This document shows positions 35,492 to 42,393 of a stretch of DNA of 64,000 nt, one piece after another. This DNA is from an uncultured Prevotella sp. GTDB taxonomy: Bacteria; Bacteroidota; Bacteroidia; Bacteroidales; Bacteroidaceae. Numbering within the stretch: the stretch's first letter is position 1; every line of letters starts with the position of its first letter. The position numbers were made by a program, and so were the translations under genes. The stretch is from the NCBI GenBank assembly GCA_946186115.1, contig CAMHLV010000004.1:32171-96170 (forward strand), given 5' to 3'. Below the pieces are notes generated by a model. The model saw nothing but the letters and a program-made list of their open reading frames with translations. It had not been told where the DNA came from and searched no databases.

Positions 35492-36193
35492 ATGAAGATA
35501 ACCATGCTATTCCTCTTTGTTCTAACCATATCCTCATGTCAAACACTCAAAACCATAGGAGAAAATCCCAACTATGATATGTTAGATTTGTTTAGGGGTT
35601 CCAAGTCCTTTGATTTATCTGCACCATTCCCCAAGAATGGATATAAGTTAAGAGGTATTACCTATCGAAATGTTGAGATTCAGAAACTCGCAGGGAATGA
35701 CACCTTATATTATATTAAGTACAATCCGAAGAGAGAGGAACGTAATTTCTATTTTACTGTTATTGACAAACAAACTGCGGACACTATATTGGACAATTCG
35801 CTAAATAAAAAGAAGAATCCAGTAGTTTATCATAGGGAGGAGTGGCTCGATCAGGCACTAATTCAACTCGGTATTAAAAATTATACAAGCAACAATAGCC
35901 TGTGGACATACTTTAAGCCCGAATACAAAATGGTAAAGGGCAATCTTCCAACAGACGCTGTAAGGACAGGATACCACCGTGAATATGAAACGTTCAACTA
36001 TGAAACAGCTCAGAAAGCTTATTATACGCAACGACATCCTGAGGAGAAACATAAAGGCATGCAGCTTCTTGGTGCACTATATATCATCAATATGTTGTCA
36101 GAACAAAAATCCCCCAATAAAACACAAACTCAATGGGACTTATATAACGATGCTCAAAAGGCAGTAATACATGAACATGACAATGCAAAATAG
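35492..36193 (+). CDS. lipoprotein of unknown function (element cargo)
   Basis: 233 residues. Start chosen at MKITMLFLFVLTISSC, where LTISSC is a lipobox with the acylated Cys at residue 16; the frame is open 16 codons upstream. The rest is soluble, Tyr- and Lys-rich, with no recognised domain. It is visibly more A/T-rich than chromosomal genes of the window, fitting acquired cargo. Confidence 0.65.
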   Translation: MKITMLFLFVLTISSCQTLKTIGENPNYDMLDLFRGSKSFDLSAPFPKNGYKLRGITYRNVEIQKLAGNDTLYYIKYNPKREERNFYFTVIDKQTADTILDNSLNKKKNPVVYHREEWLDQALIQLGIKNYTSNNSLWTYFKPEYKMVKGNLPTDAVRTGYHREYETFNYETAQKAYYTQRHPEEKHKGMQLLGALYIINMLSEQKSPNKTQTQWDLYNDAQKAVIHEHDNAK

Positions 36194-36290
36194 GAATGCA
36201 TAGTATCCGTGCAGATATTAGCAGAAATTGCGCTTCAGAAGTGCAATTTCTGTTTTTTTTGTCCGCCTACTTCAAAAAATGATTCCAAAA

Positions 36291-36322
36291 TTTGGAGGTG
36301 TGGCTAAATTTAACTACTTTTG
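36291..36322 (+). promoter_or_regulatory. promoter of hicAB
   Basis: TTTG (36291-36294), 20 bases, TACTTTTG (36315-36322). Transcription would start at or next to the hicA ATG (36328), giving a nearly leaderless message. Confidence 0.7.
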
Positions 36323-36327
36323 TACCG

Positions 36328-36588
36328 ATGAACAAAAAAGAGAAACTGGTAAAGCGGTTTAGGACGTTGCCAAGAGACTTCACCTTCGATGAGGTGGTGG
36401 CTCTCTTTCAATTGTATGGTTTCACGTTGGAGAACAAAGGTGCGACATCAGGATCACGCATTAAGTTCTACAATGAGGCAGATCAAAATGCCTACATCAT
36501 GCACAAGCCACATCCGAGCAACATCATTAAGGGCTATATGATGCGTGACATCTTGAATTATCTAATAAAGAACGACTATATAAAATAG
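36328..36588 (+). CDS. hicA: HicA-type mRNA interferase toxin
   Basis: 86-residue toxin of the double-stranded RNA-binding-like HicA fold: VVALFQLYGFTLENKGATSGSRIKFY, then the conserved histidine segment MHKPHPSN and a C-terminal helix (MMRDILNYLIKN). It cleaves mRNA when freed from HicB. Start at MNKKEKL rather than the longer frame at 36292, because that frame runs over the promoter. 12 bases before hicB. Confidence 0.9.
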   Translation: MNKKEKLVKRFRTLPRDFTFDEVVALFQLYGFTLENKGATSGSRIKFYNEADQNAYIMHKPHPSNIIKGYMMRDILNYLIKNDYIK

Positions 36589-36600
36589 GAGGACTAAGAT

Positions 36601-36942
36601 ATGGGATATTTGAAATATAAAGGCTACACAGGTAGCGTGGAGTACAGTGAAGATGACAAGTGCCTTTTTGGCAAGGTACAGGGTATGATGCGCGACAATA
36701 TCACCTACGAGGGTGCTACGGTTGAGGAACTGACGGCAGATTTTGAAGGTGCTGTGGACGACTACCTTCAGTTGTGCGCGGAGAAAGGCATTGAGCCAAG
36801 GAAGCCTTACACTGGTGTTCTAAATGTCCGTCTTGGGCCAGAAATCCATAGTGGTGCGGCTATGGCTGCAAGCAAATCGGGCATCACTATCAATGCCTTC
36901 ATCAAGAACGCTGTAGCCAGGGCATTGGGAATGGCTCTCTAA
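36601..36942 (+). CDS. hicB: HicB-type antitoxin
   Basis: 113 residues: a HicB RNase H-like N-terminal domain (YTGSVEYSEDDKCLFGKVQG, YEGATVEELTADFEGAVDDY) and a C-terminal ribbon-helix-helix DNA-binding part (LNVRLGPEIHSGAAMAASKS). It neutralises HicA and likely represses the operon. Toxin first, antitoxin second is the standard hicAB order. It should stabilise the element. Confidence 0.92.
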   Translation: MGYLKYKGYTGSVEYSEDDKCLFGKVQGMMRDNITYEGATVEELTADFEGAVDDYLQLCAEKGIEPRKPYTGVLNVRLGPEIHSGAAMAASKSGITINAFIKNAVARALGMAL

Positions 36943-36958
36943 AAAAGTCTGCTGAAAG

Positions 36959-36990
36959 TTTGGTCGTTTCACAGGAAATAACTACCTTTG
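36959..36990 (+). promoter_or_regulatory. outward promoter near the right end of the element
   Basis: TTTG (36959-36962), 20 bases, TACCTTTG (36983-36990). No gene follows before attR at 37106. In the integrated state it points at the dinB 3' flank; in a circular form it would point across attP at the integrase side. Confidence 0.6.
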
Positions 36991-37105
36991 TAACAAAGTT
37001 TATACTATATATTTATTAGAGTTAATGATTGACACTTCGTGACATAGAATGTTAGAGTGTTGATTCTCAATAAGTTAAATAAGCAATCTGAGGGTATGGA
37101 AAAAT

Positions 37106-37122
37106 ATCCTGTTCTCTCCGCA
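37106..37122 (+). repeat. attR, 17-bp direct repeat
   Basis: ATCCTGTTCTCTCCGCA, identical to attL at 26887-26903. Confidence 0.93.
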
Positions 37123-37145
37123 GGTATAGAACAGGGTTCAAAACT

Positions 37146-37162
37146 CCGAGGCAAAACCTCGG
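37146..37162 (-). terminator. probable dinB terminator
   Basis: CCGAGG (37146-37151) and CCTCGG (37157-37162) form a 6-bp stem with a 5-base loop; on the minus strand it is followed by AGTTTTGAA. It lies 50 bases past the dinB stop. Confidence 0.6.
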
Positions 37163-37211
37163 GATCAAGGCTACTACCGTAGCTTCGCGCGCCATCCCTG
37201 GTATATATATC

Positions 37212-38300
37212 CTAGGTCTCTGGCCACGGCTCAAATTCAAGTTCCATTTCTATCCAGCGTGGGTCTTCCTGGGCAGAGATGCTTTTCTGATTGCCTACAC
37301 CCAAGCCCAGCAAGCGGATGGGATGAGAGTGATACTCCACGCCCTTCATCAGCTGTTTAGCCAGAGGTAGAATCTCGTCCTTTGTTCGCAAGATGTGGTC
37401 AACGGTAATGCTGCGTGTTATTTGTTGGAAGTCCATGAACTTAACTTTCAGTGTCAAGGTGCGCCCCTCGAAGTCGTTCTTCTCGATGCGCCTGACCAGC
37501 TCCAGCACCGTGTGATACAGGTGGATGGTGACGGCAGCATTCTGGCTGATGTCCGACTCAAACGTCTGTTCGCAGCTGACTGACTTACGCTCCCACTCGG
37601 AGATAACGGGTCGGTTGTCTATCCCTCGCGAGAAATTATAGAACACCTGCCCCATCTTGCCAAACTCCTGCGTCAGTCGAGTGAGTGACATATTCCTCAG
37701 ATCCAGGCCGGTGAAGATACCCATCCGATGCATCTTCTCTGCCGTCTTCTGCCCGACACCCCAGATTTTCTCAACCTTCAGCTGGGCGATGAAGTCCAAT
37801 GCCCTGTCTGGATGAATCACCGTCAGCCCATCCGGCTTTCGCCAGTCGGAGGCAATCTTCGCCAGGAACTTGCAGTAGCTTACGCCTGCCGATGCTGTCA
37901 ATCCTGTGGTCTCACTAACGCGCTGCTTAATCTCACGGGCTATGTCAACGCCTAGTTCGATACCACGCTTATTCTCCGTTACATCGAGGAATGCTTCATC
38001 CAGCGAGATAGGTTCAATCAGGTCTGTATAGTCATGGAAGATCTCGTGCAACTGAGCCGACACATCTTTATACCTTTGGAAGTGCGGCTCCACGATAATC
38101 AGTTGCGGACACAGACGTTTGGCCACCTGAATCGACTGTGCCGAATGCACGCCAAACCGTCGGGCCTCGTAGCTGGCCGTCGATACCACGCCACGTTCAG
38201 CGTCGTGGCCAACCGCTATCGGCTTGCCCTTCAGTTCCGGATTGTCGCGCTGTTCAACAGCGGCAAAGAACTGGTCCATGTCCACATGAATGACCTTCAT
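37212..38300 (-). CDS. dinB: DNA polymerase IV (Y family)
   Basis: 362-residue translesion polymerase. Palm motifs VIHVDMDQFFAAVEQRDNP at the N-terminus and SLDEAFLDVT (~residue 100) supply the catalytic Asp/Glu; the thumb HhH (VEKIWGVGQKTAEKMHRMGI) and little-finger domain follow. No clear beta-clamp motif at the end apart from a short acidic tail. It lies just outside attR, so it is the original chromosomal neighbour of the tRNA-Ser locus. Confidence 0.95.
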   Translation of the reverse strand: MKVIHVDMDQFFAAVEQRDNPELKGKPIAVGHDAERGVVSTASYEARRFGVHSAQSIQVAKRLCPQLIIVEPHFQRYKDVSAQLHEIFHDYTDLIEPISLDEAFLDVTENKRGIELGVDIAREIKQRVSETTGLTASAGVSYCKFLAKIASDWRKPDGLTVIHPDRALDFIAQLKVEKIWGVGQKTAEKMHRMGIFTGLDLRNMSLTRLTQEFGKMGQVFYNFSRGIDNRPVISEWERKSVSCEQTFESDISQNAAVTIHLYHTVLELVRRIEKNDFEGRTLTLKVKFMDFQQITRSITVDHILRTKDEILPLAKQLMKGVEYHSHPIRLLGLGVGNQKSISAQEDPRWIEMELEFEPWPET

Positions 38301-38336
38301 CGTAATATCTTAAAAACTGAATAAACTGCTATATTA

Positions 38337-38681
38337 CTAATCTGTTACCACTTCCTTAAAATGCTTTTGCCCCCATTCTATAAGGGCCATGATGGCTGGC
38401 ATCAGCGACTTGCCGGTGTCGGTCAGTGAGTACTCCACACGGGGAGGCACTTCCGGATAGACTTCGCGATGCACCAGGTGGCTATGCTCTAGATTCTTCA
38501 GCGTCTGAGAGAGCATCTTTTGTGAACAGTCCGTCATCAGACGGCGGATCTCATTGAAACGCAAAATGCCCGTTTCGCTCCTATGGAGCATAAAGAGGAC
38601 TAACATAGACCACTTGTCACCGAAACGACTGATGACATTCCTAATTGGACAAGCCAAATACTCTGCTTTAATATCTGCCAT
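38337..38681 (-). CDS. HxlR family transcriptional regulator
   Basis: 114-residue winged-helix regulator: CPIRNVISRFGDKWSMLVLF, RFNEIRRLMTDCSQKMLSQTLKNLE and the wing PPRVEYSLTDTG. Redox- or aldehyde-responsive members of this family often use the single conserved N-terminal Cys (residue 10 here). The frame extends to 38804, but that part is the 95-bp repeat, and homology begins at MADIKAEYLACP, so 38681 is the start. Divergent from the cupin gene, which it may control. Confidence 0.88.
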   Translation of the reverse strand: MADIKAEYLACPIRNVISRFGDKWSMLVLFMLHRSETGILRFNEIRRLMTDCSQKMLSQTLKNLEHSHLVHREVYPEVPPRVEYSLTDTGKSLMPAIMALIEWGQKHFKEVVTD

Positions 38682-38697
38682 AATTTTTTCTTTTAAC

Positions 38698-38957
38698 ATC
38701 AATTTCCATGAATAACTCGTGAATTTCTCGTGAATTAATATTTTTGATAATTCGTGTTCCATTGGTGATAATTCATGTTGAATCTTTAAAACATCAATTT
38801 CCATGAATAACTCATGAATTTCTCGTGAATTAATATTTTTGATAATTCGTGTTCCATTGGTGATAATTCATGTTGAATCTTTAAAATATCAATTTCCATG
38901 AATGACTCACGAATTTCTCGTGAATTAATATTTTTGATAATTCGTGTTCCATTGGTG
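38698..38957. repeat. 95-bp tandem repeat, about 2.7 copies, in the hxlR leader
   Basis: Copies start at 38698, 38793 and 38888 (ATCAATTTCCATGAAT...), the third ending at 38957. Copies differ at only a few bases. 95 is not a multiple of three, so it is not a coding repeat, although frames stay open through it. It lies wholly between the hxlR promoter (38971-39002) and its start codon. Confidence 0.92.
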
Positions 38958-38970
38958 TTATAATTTATTG

Positions 38971-39002
38971 CAAAAGTAACCAATAGTAACCGAATTACCA
39001 AA
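38971..39002 (-). promoter_or_regulatory. promoter of the HxlR gene
   Basis: Minus strand TTTG (39002-38999), 20 bases, TACTTTTG (38978-38971). It implies a leader of about 285 nt containing the tandem repeats. Confidence 0.68.
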
Positions 39003-39066
39003 TTATACTAAGTTAATCAAAGTTAAAGTCATTTTCAGCAATCCCCAATAACATCACAATTCCTAC

Positions 39067-39096
39067 TTTTTGGTAACTATGGCACCAAAAAGTGCC
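39067..39096. promoter_or_regulatory. candidate HxlR operator (interlaced inverted repeats)
   Basis: TTTTTGG (39067-39073) and CCAAAAA (39085-39091) form one inverted repeat, GGCAC (39081-39085) and GTGCC (39092-39096) another, in the divergent region between the two promoters. Assignment to HxlR is inferred from position. Confidence 0.4.
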
Positions 39097-39122
39097 TTCT
39101 TGTGGGAACGAAAAATTCACCA

Positions 39123-39130
39123 TACCTTTG
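39123..39130 (+). promoter_or_regulatory. -7 promoter element of the cupin operon
   Basis: TACCTTTG with a TTGTGGG -33-like element ~20 bases upstream; leader of ~95 nt before 39234. Confidence 0.65.
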
Positions 39131-39233
39131 CAGCGTGATTCAGAAATCACACCGCGAAGATACTCACGCTCGGCATAACTAAAGCTATTTGCCAAAAGGG
39201 TATATACATTATTAACATATAAAATATAGTAAA

Positions 39234-39686
39234 ATGAAACAGATTGAGACAATTGCAACAGGTAAGAATTTTAGCGCTGTTAGCGTAGGTAAAGTGAATG
39301 AGATTATTGAGCACGTGCTGCCAATGGGTAATGTAACCATCCAGGGTAAGGTGTTCGCAGGTCAGGCCGTAGGTGCTACGGGTAGCGAACTGTCGTTTCA
39401 GACACTCGTTCCTGGTCAGGACAGCGGTTTCCTCCACACCCACAAGACCCATGAGGAGCTTTACATCATCCTGAAGGGCGAGGGCCAGTATCAGGTGGAC
39501 GGTGAGATCTTCCCCGTCAGCGAGGGCACCATCATCCGTGTGGCTCCCGATGGCAAACGTGCGCTGAAGAACACCGGCTGCGAGAACCTGACAATGCTCT
39601 GCATCCAGTACAAGGCCAACGCCTTCACCGAGGCCGACAGCCCCATGACCGACGGAAACATCCTTCAGGAACCACTTAACTGGTAA
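39234..39686 (+). CDS. cupin domain protein
   Basis: 150-residue small beta-barrel. Cupin motif 1 reads FLHTHKTHEELYIILKGEG (two His and a Glu for metal), motif 2 around GTIIRVAPDGKRALKN. Substrate unknown; many such single-domain cupins bind small acids or act with flavin enzymes. First gene after the divergent HxlR promoter, and directly followed by the FMN-binding-like gene. Confidence 0.87.
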   Translation: MKQIETIATGKNFSAVSVGKVNEIIEHVLPMGNVTIQGKVFAGQAVGATGSELSFQTLVPGQDSGFLHTHKTHEELYIILKGEGQYQVDGEIFPVSEGTIIRVAPDGKRALKNTGCENLTMLCIQYKANAFTEADSPMTDGNILQEPLNW

Positions 39687-39692
39687 TTGGCT

Positions 39693-40145
39693 ATGATGCA
39701 ACAGGCATTACAATTCCTGCAGGATCACAATGAGATTGCCTTCGCCACGTGCGAGGGCAATCTGCCTAAAATCCGTATGTTTCAGATTATGAAGCAGGAG
39801 GGCATGGTGCTCTACTTCTCCACCTCTGCCGAGAAGGCTGTTTGGAAGGAGATAATGCAGAACCCCAACGTAGAGGTATTGGCTTACGCCGATAACATAT
39901 CTATCCGTTGCTCAGGTATGGTGAACTTCGACGTGGAAGACGATGTCAAACGCTGGATCTATGAGCACAACCCAGTCTTGTCTCGTCTCTACACCAGCTA
40001 CGACCAACTGGTCTATTTCTGCCTGCCCATTGCCGAGATGGATTACTTCGACCTCACACCTACGCCTCCCGTCTTCAAGCACTTCGACTTGATGGTTGGC
40101 GATATTGGCGACGGATTTGTCGGTGAGCGATTCAAAAACTCCTAA
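39693..40145 (+). CDS. pyridoxamine 5'-phosphate oxidase-like flavoprotein
   Basis: 150 residues of the split-barrel FMN-binding fold: EIAFATCEGNLPKIRMFQI, MVLYFSTSAEKAVWKEIMQNPNVEV. These proteins bind FMN or F420-like cofactors and reduce small molecules; the true substrate is unknown. ATG at 39693 is used (the frame opens two codons earlier with TTG). It begins 6 bases after the cupin stop; a strong terminator follows. Confidence 0.83.
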   Translation: MMQQALQFLQDHNEIAFATCEGNLPKIRMFQIMKQEGMVLYFSTSAEKAVWKEIMQNPNVEVLAYADNISIRCSGMVNFDVEDDVKRWIYEHNPVLSRLYTSYDQLVYFCLPIAEMDYFDLTPTPPVFKHFDLMVGDIGDGFVGERFKNS

Positions 40146-40162
40146 ATAAACTCAAATTTTCT

Positions 40163-40192
40163 GCCATATTCGCTTGAATATGGCTTTTTTTT
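40163..40192 (+). terminator. terminator of the cupin operon
   Basis: GCCATATTC (40163-40171) and GAATATGGC (40176-40184), 4-base loop, then eight T. Confidence 0.9.
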
Positions 40193-40226
40193 ATATATTT
40201 GTGGCAACATATTACAAACTACTGAC

Positions 40227-40280
40227 ATGAAAAAAATTATGATTATCGGCGGAGGCTTTCCTACAATGACTATAGCCTGA
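40227..40280 (+). pseudogene. remnant of a flavoprotein or oxidoreductase 5' end
   Basis: Promoter-like TATATTTG at 40194-40201 precedes ATG and a 17-codon frame reading MKKIMIIGGGFPTMTIA, then a stop. The MIIGGG start is typical of a nucleotide-binding Rossmann N-terminus. Downstream bases to ~40360 show no intact frame, so this is probably a decayed gene. Confidence 0.35.
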
Positions 40281-40428
40281 CAGCACCCAAACGTATGCCC
40301 GTAGTCTTGATGGAAACCATGAACGGACCCCAGAGTTTACGCAGGCGTTGAGATAACTATACCAGCGGTTCTAATACGTAATAAGTTACTTTTAACGGCA
40401 AAAGAGAATAACTTTGGAAACTTTTTCG

Positions 40429-40436
40429 TATCTTTG
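40429..40436 (+). promoter_or_regulatory. -7 promoter element of the mntA-hepT operon
   Basis: TATCTTTG, 25 bases before the start codon. Confidence 0.6.
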
Positions 40437-40461
40437 CACCTGATTATAAAACGACACGCTT

Positions 40462-40770
40462 ATGAGCACCCAAGCAATGCAAAAGACCATCGCCGACTAC
40501 TTCAAGACGCAGCCCGTCCTGAAGGCATGGCTCTTCGGCTCCTTCGCCCGTGGCGAGGAAACGTCGAGGAGCGACGTGGACATTCTTTTCGTACCTGACC
40601 GTTCAGGCAAACCGTTTACACTTTTCACGCATGGCGGCATGTTGATGGACTTGCAGGAACTGCTGGGCCGCGATGTGGACTTGGTGGTGGAAGGTACACT
40701 CCGTCCTTACGCCGCAGAAACAGCTAACCGTGATAAAATTCTGATATATGAGAGAAAGAGCGAGGGATAA
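40462..40770 (+). CDS. mntA: MntA-type nucleotidyltransferase antitoxin
   Basis: 102-residue minimal nucleotidyltransferase. The motif GSFARG (G26-G31) and the paired aspartates D38 and D40 (SDVDILF) plus D71/D73 form the catalytic set. In MntA/HepT systems this enzyme adds AMP to the HEPN toxin to silence it. It overlaps the next gene by 23 bases, the usual tight coupling. Confidence 0.87.
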   Translation: MSTQAMQKTIADYFKTQPVLKAWLFGSFARGEETSRSDVDILFVPDRSGKPFTLFTHGGMLMDLQELLGRDVDLVVEGTLRPYAAETANRDKILIYERKSEG

Positions 40771-41245
40771 AGGACGGCTGGAGGACATCATCGAGTATTC
40801 CAACAACGTGACGATGCTCATCGAAGGCTATTCATTCGAGAAACTCGTTGCCGACAAGCGTACCTACTATTCCGTCATGAAGAATGTGGAGGTAGTGGGT
40901 GAGGCAGCCTACATGCTTACCAAGGCTTTCAAGAAAGCTCATCCGGCGACACCTTGGAAATTCGTGCAAGGCATGCGTCACGTATTGGTTCACGACTATG
41001 CCACCATCGACGACAGAGAGCTCTACAACACCGCCGTCAACGACATGTTGCCCCTACGTCAACAGGTGGAGTGCTATCTTGCCGAGACCGACTGGGATGA
41101 ATGGGCTTCCCTCCCAGATGAATTCGATGATGCCAACAAGGAGGACATCGTAAAGGCAGCCAGCAGCATGAAGGCCGACGGCCTGCCCGCAGAACAGATT
41201 GCAAAGTACACCGGCTTGACGGCAGAGGAAATCGACGCGTTATAA
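40748..41245 (+). CDS. hepT: HepT-type HEPN toxin with extra C-terminal tail
   Basis: 165-residue predicted RNase. HEPN helices span ~10-120, with the active motif R77-x4-H82 (RHVLVHDY). Residues ~130-165 (EDIVKAASSMKADGLPAEQI, TGLTAEEI) are not part of typical HepT; they match the short C-terminal helix-turn-helix-like tail found in Rpn/PD-(D/E)XK transposase-family proteins. That tail could add DNA binding or self-association. Confident toxin call from the pair with mntA. Confidence 0.85.
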   Translation: MRERARDKGRLEDIIEYSNNVTMLIEGYSFEKLVADKRTYYSVMKNVEVVGEAAYMLTKAFKKAHPATPWKFVQGMRHVLVHDYATIDDRELYNTAVNDMLPLRQQVECYLAETDWDEWASLPDEFDDANKEDIVKAASSMKADGLPAEQIAKYTGLTAEEIDAL

Positions 41246-41339
41246 TTGTAACAAGGAATAATATACTCAAAGAATTCATGGCCCCGCCCCTGTAGGGGAG
41301 GGGCAGGGATGGGGTTGGTAACTTCAAATTTCCAAGGAG

Positions 41340-41379
41340 TCAGGGAGGAAAGGAGTTTTCTTCCCTGATTTCTTTTTTC
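41340..41379 (+). terminator. terminator downstream of hepT
   Basis: 11-bp stem: TCAGGGAGGAA (41340-41350) with TTCTTCCCTGA (41358-41368), one G-T pair, 7-base loop, then a T-rich tract. Confidence 0.8.
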
Positions 41380-41381
41380 TA

Positions 41382-41561
41382 GAGCAGACGGGCGAGGTAG
41401 AAGTAACCTACACCGTCGAGGACGTGACCGTTGCTGGCAACGTGGCTTTCGTCCGCATCTCGTCTTGGTTCAGCAAACTGACCACCTTCAACGATATGTT
41501 CACCCTGGCTGAGCAGGATGGTGAGTGGAAGATCGTCAGCAAGATCTACAGCGTGAAGTAA
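41382..41561 (+). pseudogene. C-terminal remnant of an NTF2-like / lumazine-binding-like protein
   Basis: 59 codons and a stop without a start: EVEVTYTVEDVTVAGNVAF, SSWFSKLTTFNDMFTLAEQ, DGEWKIVSKIYSVK. The closing WKIVSKIY is typical of SnoaL/NTF2-like small proteins. The N-terminal half is missing, replaced by the terminator region. Confidence 0.6.
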
Positions 41562-41634
41562 TCATAAAAGTTCTTTGGTCTGCGAAAGTTTTTGTACCTT
41601 TGCAACGAAGTTACAAAGCTATTGCAGACTCCAG

Positions 41635-42393
41635 TCAGATAACGTATTCCACCGATTCCTCCGTCAGCAGGTGATCCATGAAATACACTATCTGCTTGCG
41701 CCACCATGCCCAGTCGTGAGCAGAGTCATGTCCCCAGTAGTCTATCCAGGCAGGCACGTTCTTCTCCTTCAGTAGGGCATCCATCTGGCGGGTGCTGTCG
41801 AGCAGTTCGTCCTCCCAGGCTCCCTGTCCTACACACATGATGATGCGTCGGTGGCGGTAGATATCCCAATACGGATGGTCGTCGGGCATCTGGCGCAGGA
41901 AGTCCTGCGGCGAGTTGTCATAGACGAGCGAGTCGTTATAGTTGGGGAAGAAATAGCCCGCATAGTAGAGTCCGCTCAGTGCCAGCAGCGTGTCGAAGAG
42001 GTCGGGACGGCGGAAGAAGAAGTTGCCGGCATGGTAGCCGCCCATCGAACAGCCTGTGACGATAAACGTCTCGTTCGAGAAATGGCGTACTTCGGGGATG
42101 AGCTCATCGACGATGTAGTGATACCACCGCTCGTGCAGCTCAATGCGCCGATGATGGTCGCCCTGGGTGTCCGACCACGTCTCGCGGTCGATAGAGTCAA
42201 CACAGATGAGTCGTATCTTCCCGCTGTCGATAAAACCGGAGAGTACGCCCACCATGTCGAAGTCCTGATAATCGTAGAATCGTCCGTCCTGCGAGGGGAA
42301 GACGAGAACTGGATGGCCTTTGTCGCCATAAGTCTTATACTCCATGTCGCGCCCGAGGGCATTGCAGTATTTCTTCACGTAATTGATGTTCAT
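41635..42393 (-). CDS. alpha/beta-hydrolase esterase
   Basis: 252-residue enzyme of the putative-esterase (EstD-like) family. Nucleophile motif GCSMGGYHAG (~residue 114), an acid around the ICVGQGAWED segment, and a terminal His in WGHDSAHDWAWWRKQ complete the triad. No signal peptide, so cytosolic. Start overlaps the ATP-grasp stop by 4 bases (42390-42393), so the two are coupled. Substrate unknown; an ester or thioester formed with the ATP-grasp product is conceivable. Confidence 0.85.
   Translation of the reverse strand: MNINYVKKYCNALGRDMEYKTYGDKGHPVLVFPSQDGRFYDYQDFDMVGVLSGFIDSGKIRLICVDSIDRETWSDTQGDHHRRIELHERWYHYIVDELIPEVRHFSNETFIVTGCSMGGYHAGNFFFRRPDLFDTLLALSGLYYAGYFFPNYNDSLVYDNSPQDFLRQMPDDHPYWDIYRHRRIIMCVGQGAWEDELLDSTRQMDALLKEKNVPAWIDYWGHDSAHDWAWWRKQIVYFMDHLLTEESVEYVI

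Larger units (their letters stand above)
26887..37122. mobile_element. NBU-type integrative mobilizable element, 10.2 kb, in tRNA-Ser
   Basis: Bounded by the 17-bp direct repeat ATCCTGTTCTCTCCGCA, whose left copy is the tRNA-Ser 3' end. Content in order: excisionase-like HTH, tyrosine integrase, unknown ORF, primase-helicase-like protein, GTTAC repeat region, CHC2/toprim primase, HTH-like ORF, oriT-like hairpins, MobV relaxase, then cargo (candidate RNA, secreted protein, lipoprotein, HicAB). Size, gene order (int, primase, oriT, mob) and tRNA target match NBU elements of Bacteroides, which move with help from CTnDOT-type elements. There are no conjugation pore genes, so it should need a helper. 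Confidence 0.92.
41246..41634. other. 390-base gap with hairpins and a gene remnant
   Basis: Holds a GC-rich hairpin (GCCCCGCCCCT 41281-41291 with AGGGGAGGGGC 41294-41304, one mismatch) of a type seen in other gaps of the window, a terminator at 41340-41379 and the remnant at 41382-41561. A TACCTTTG element at 41595-41602 has no gene ahead of it. Confidence 0.6.

Noticed and set aside
38698..38957. Possible CRISPR array
   Set aside because: Repeats are directly tandem without spacers, 95 bp long, and no cas gene is present.
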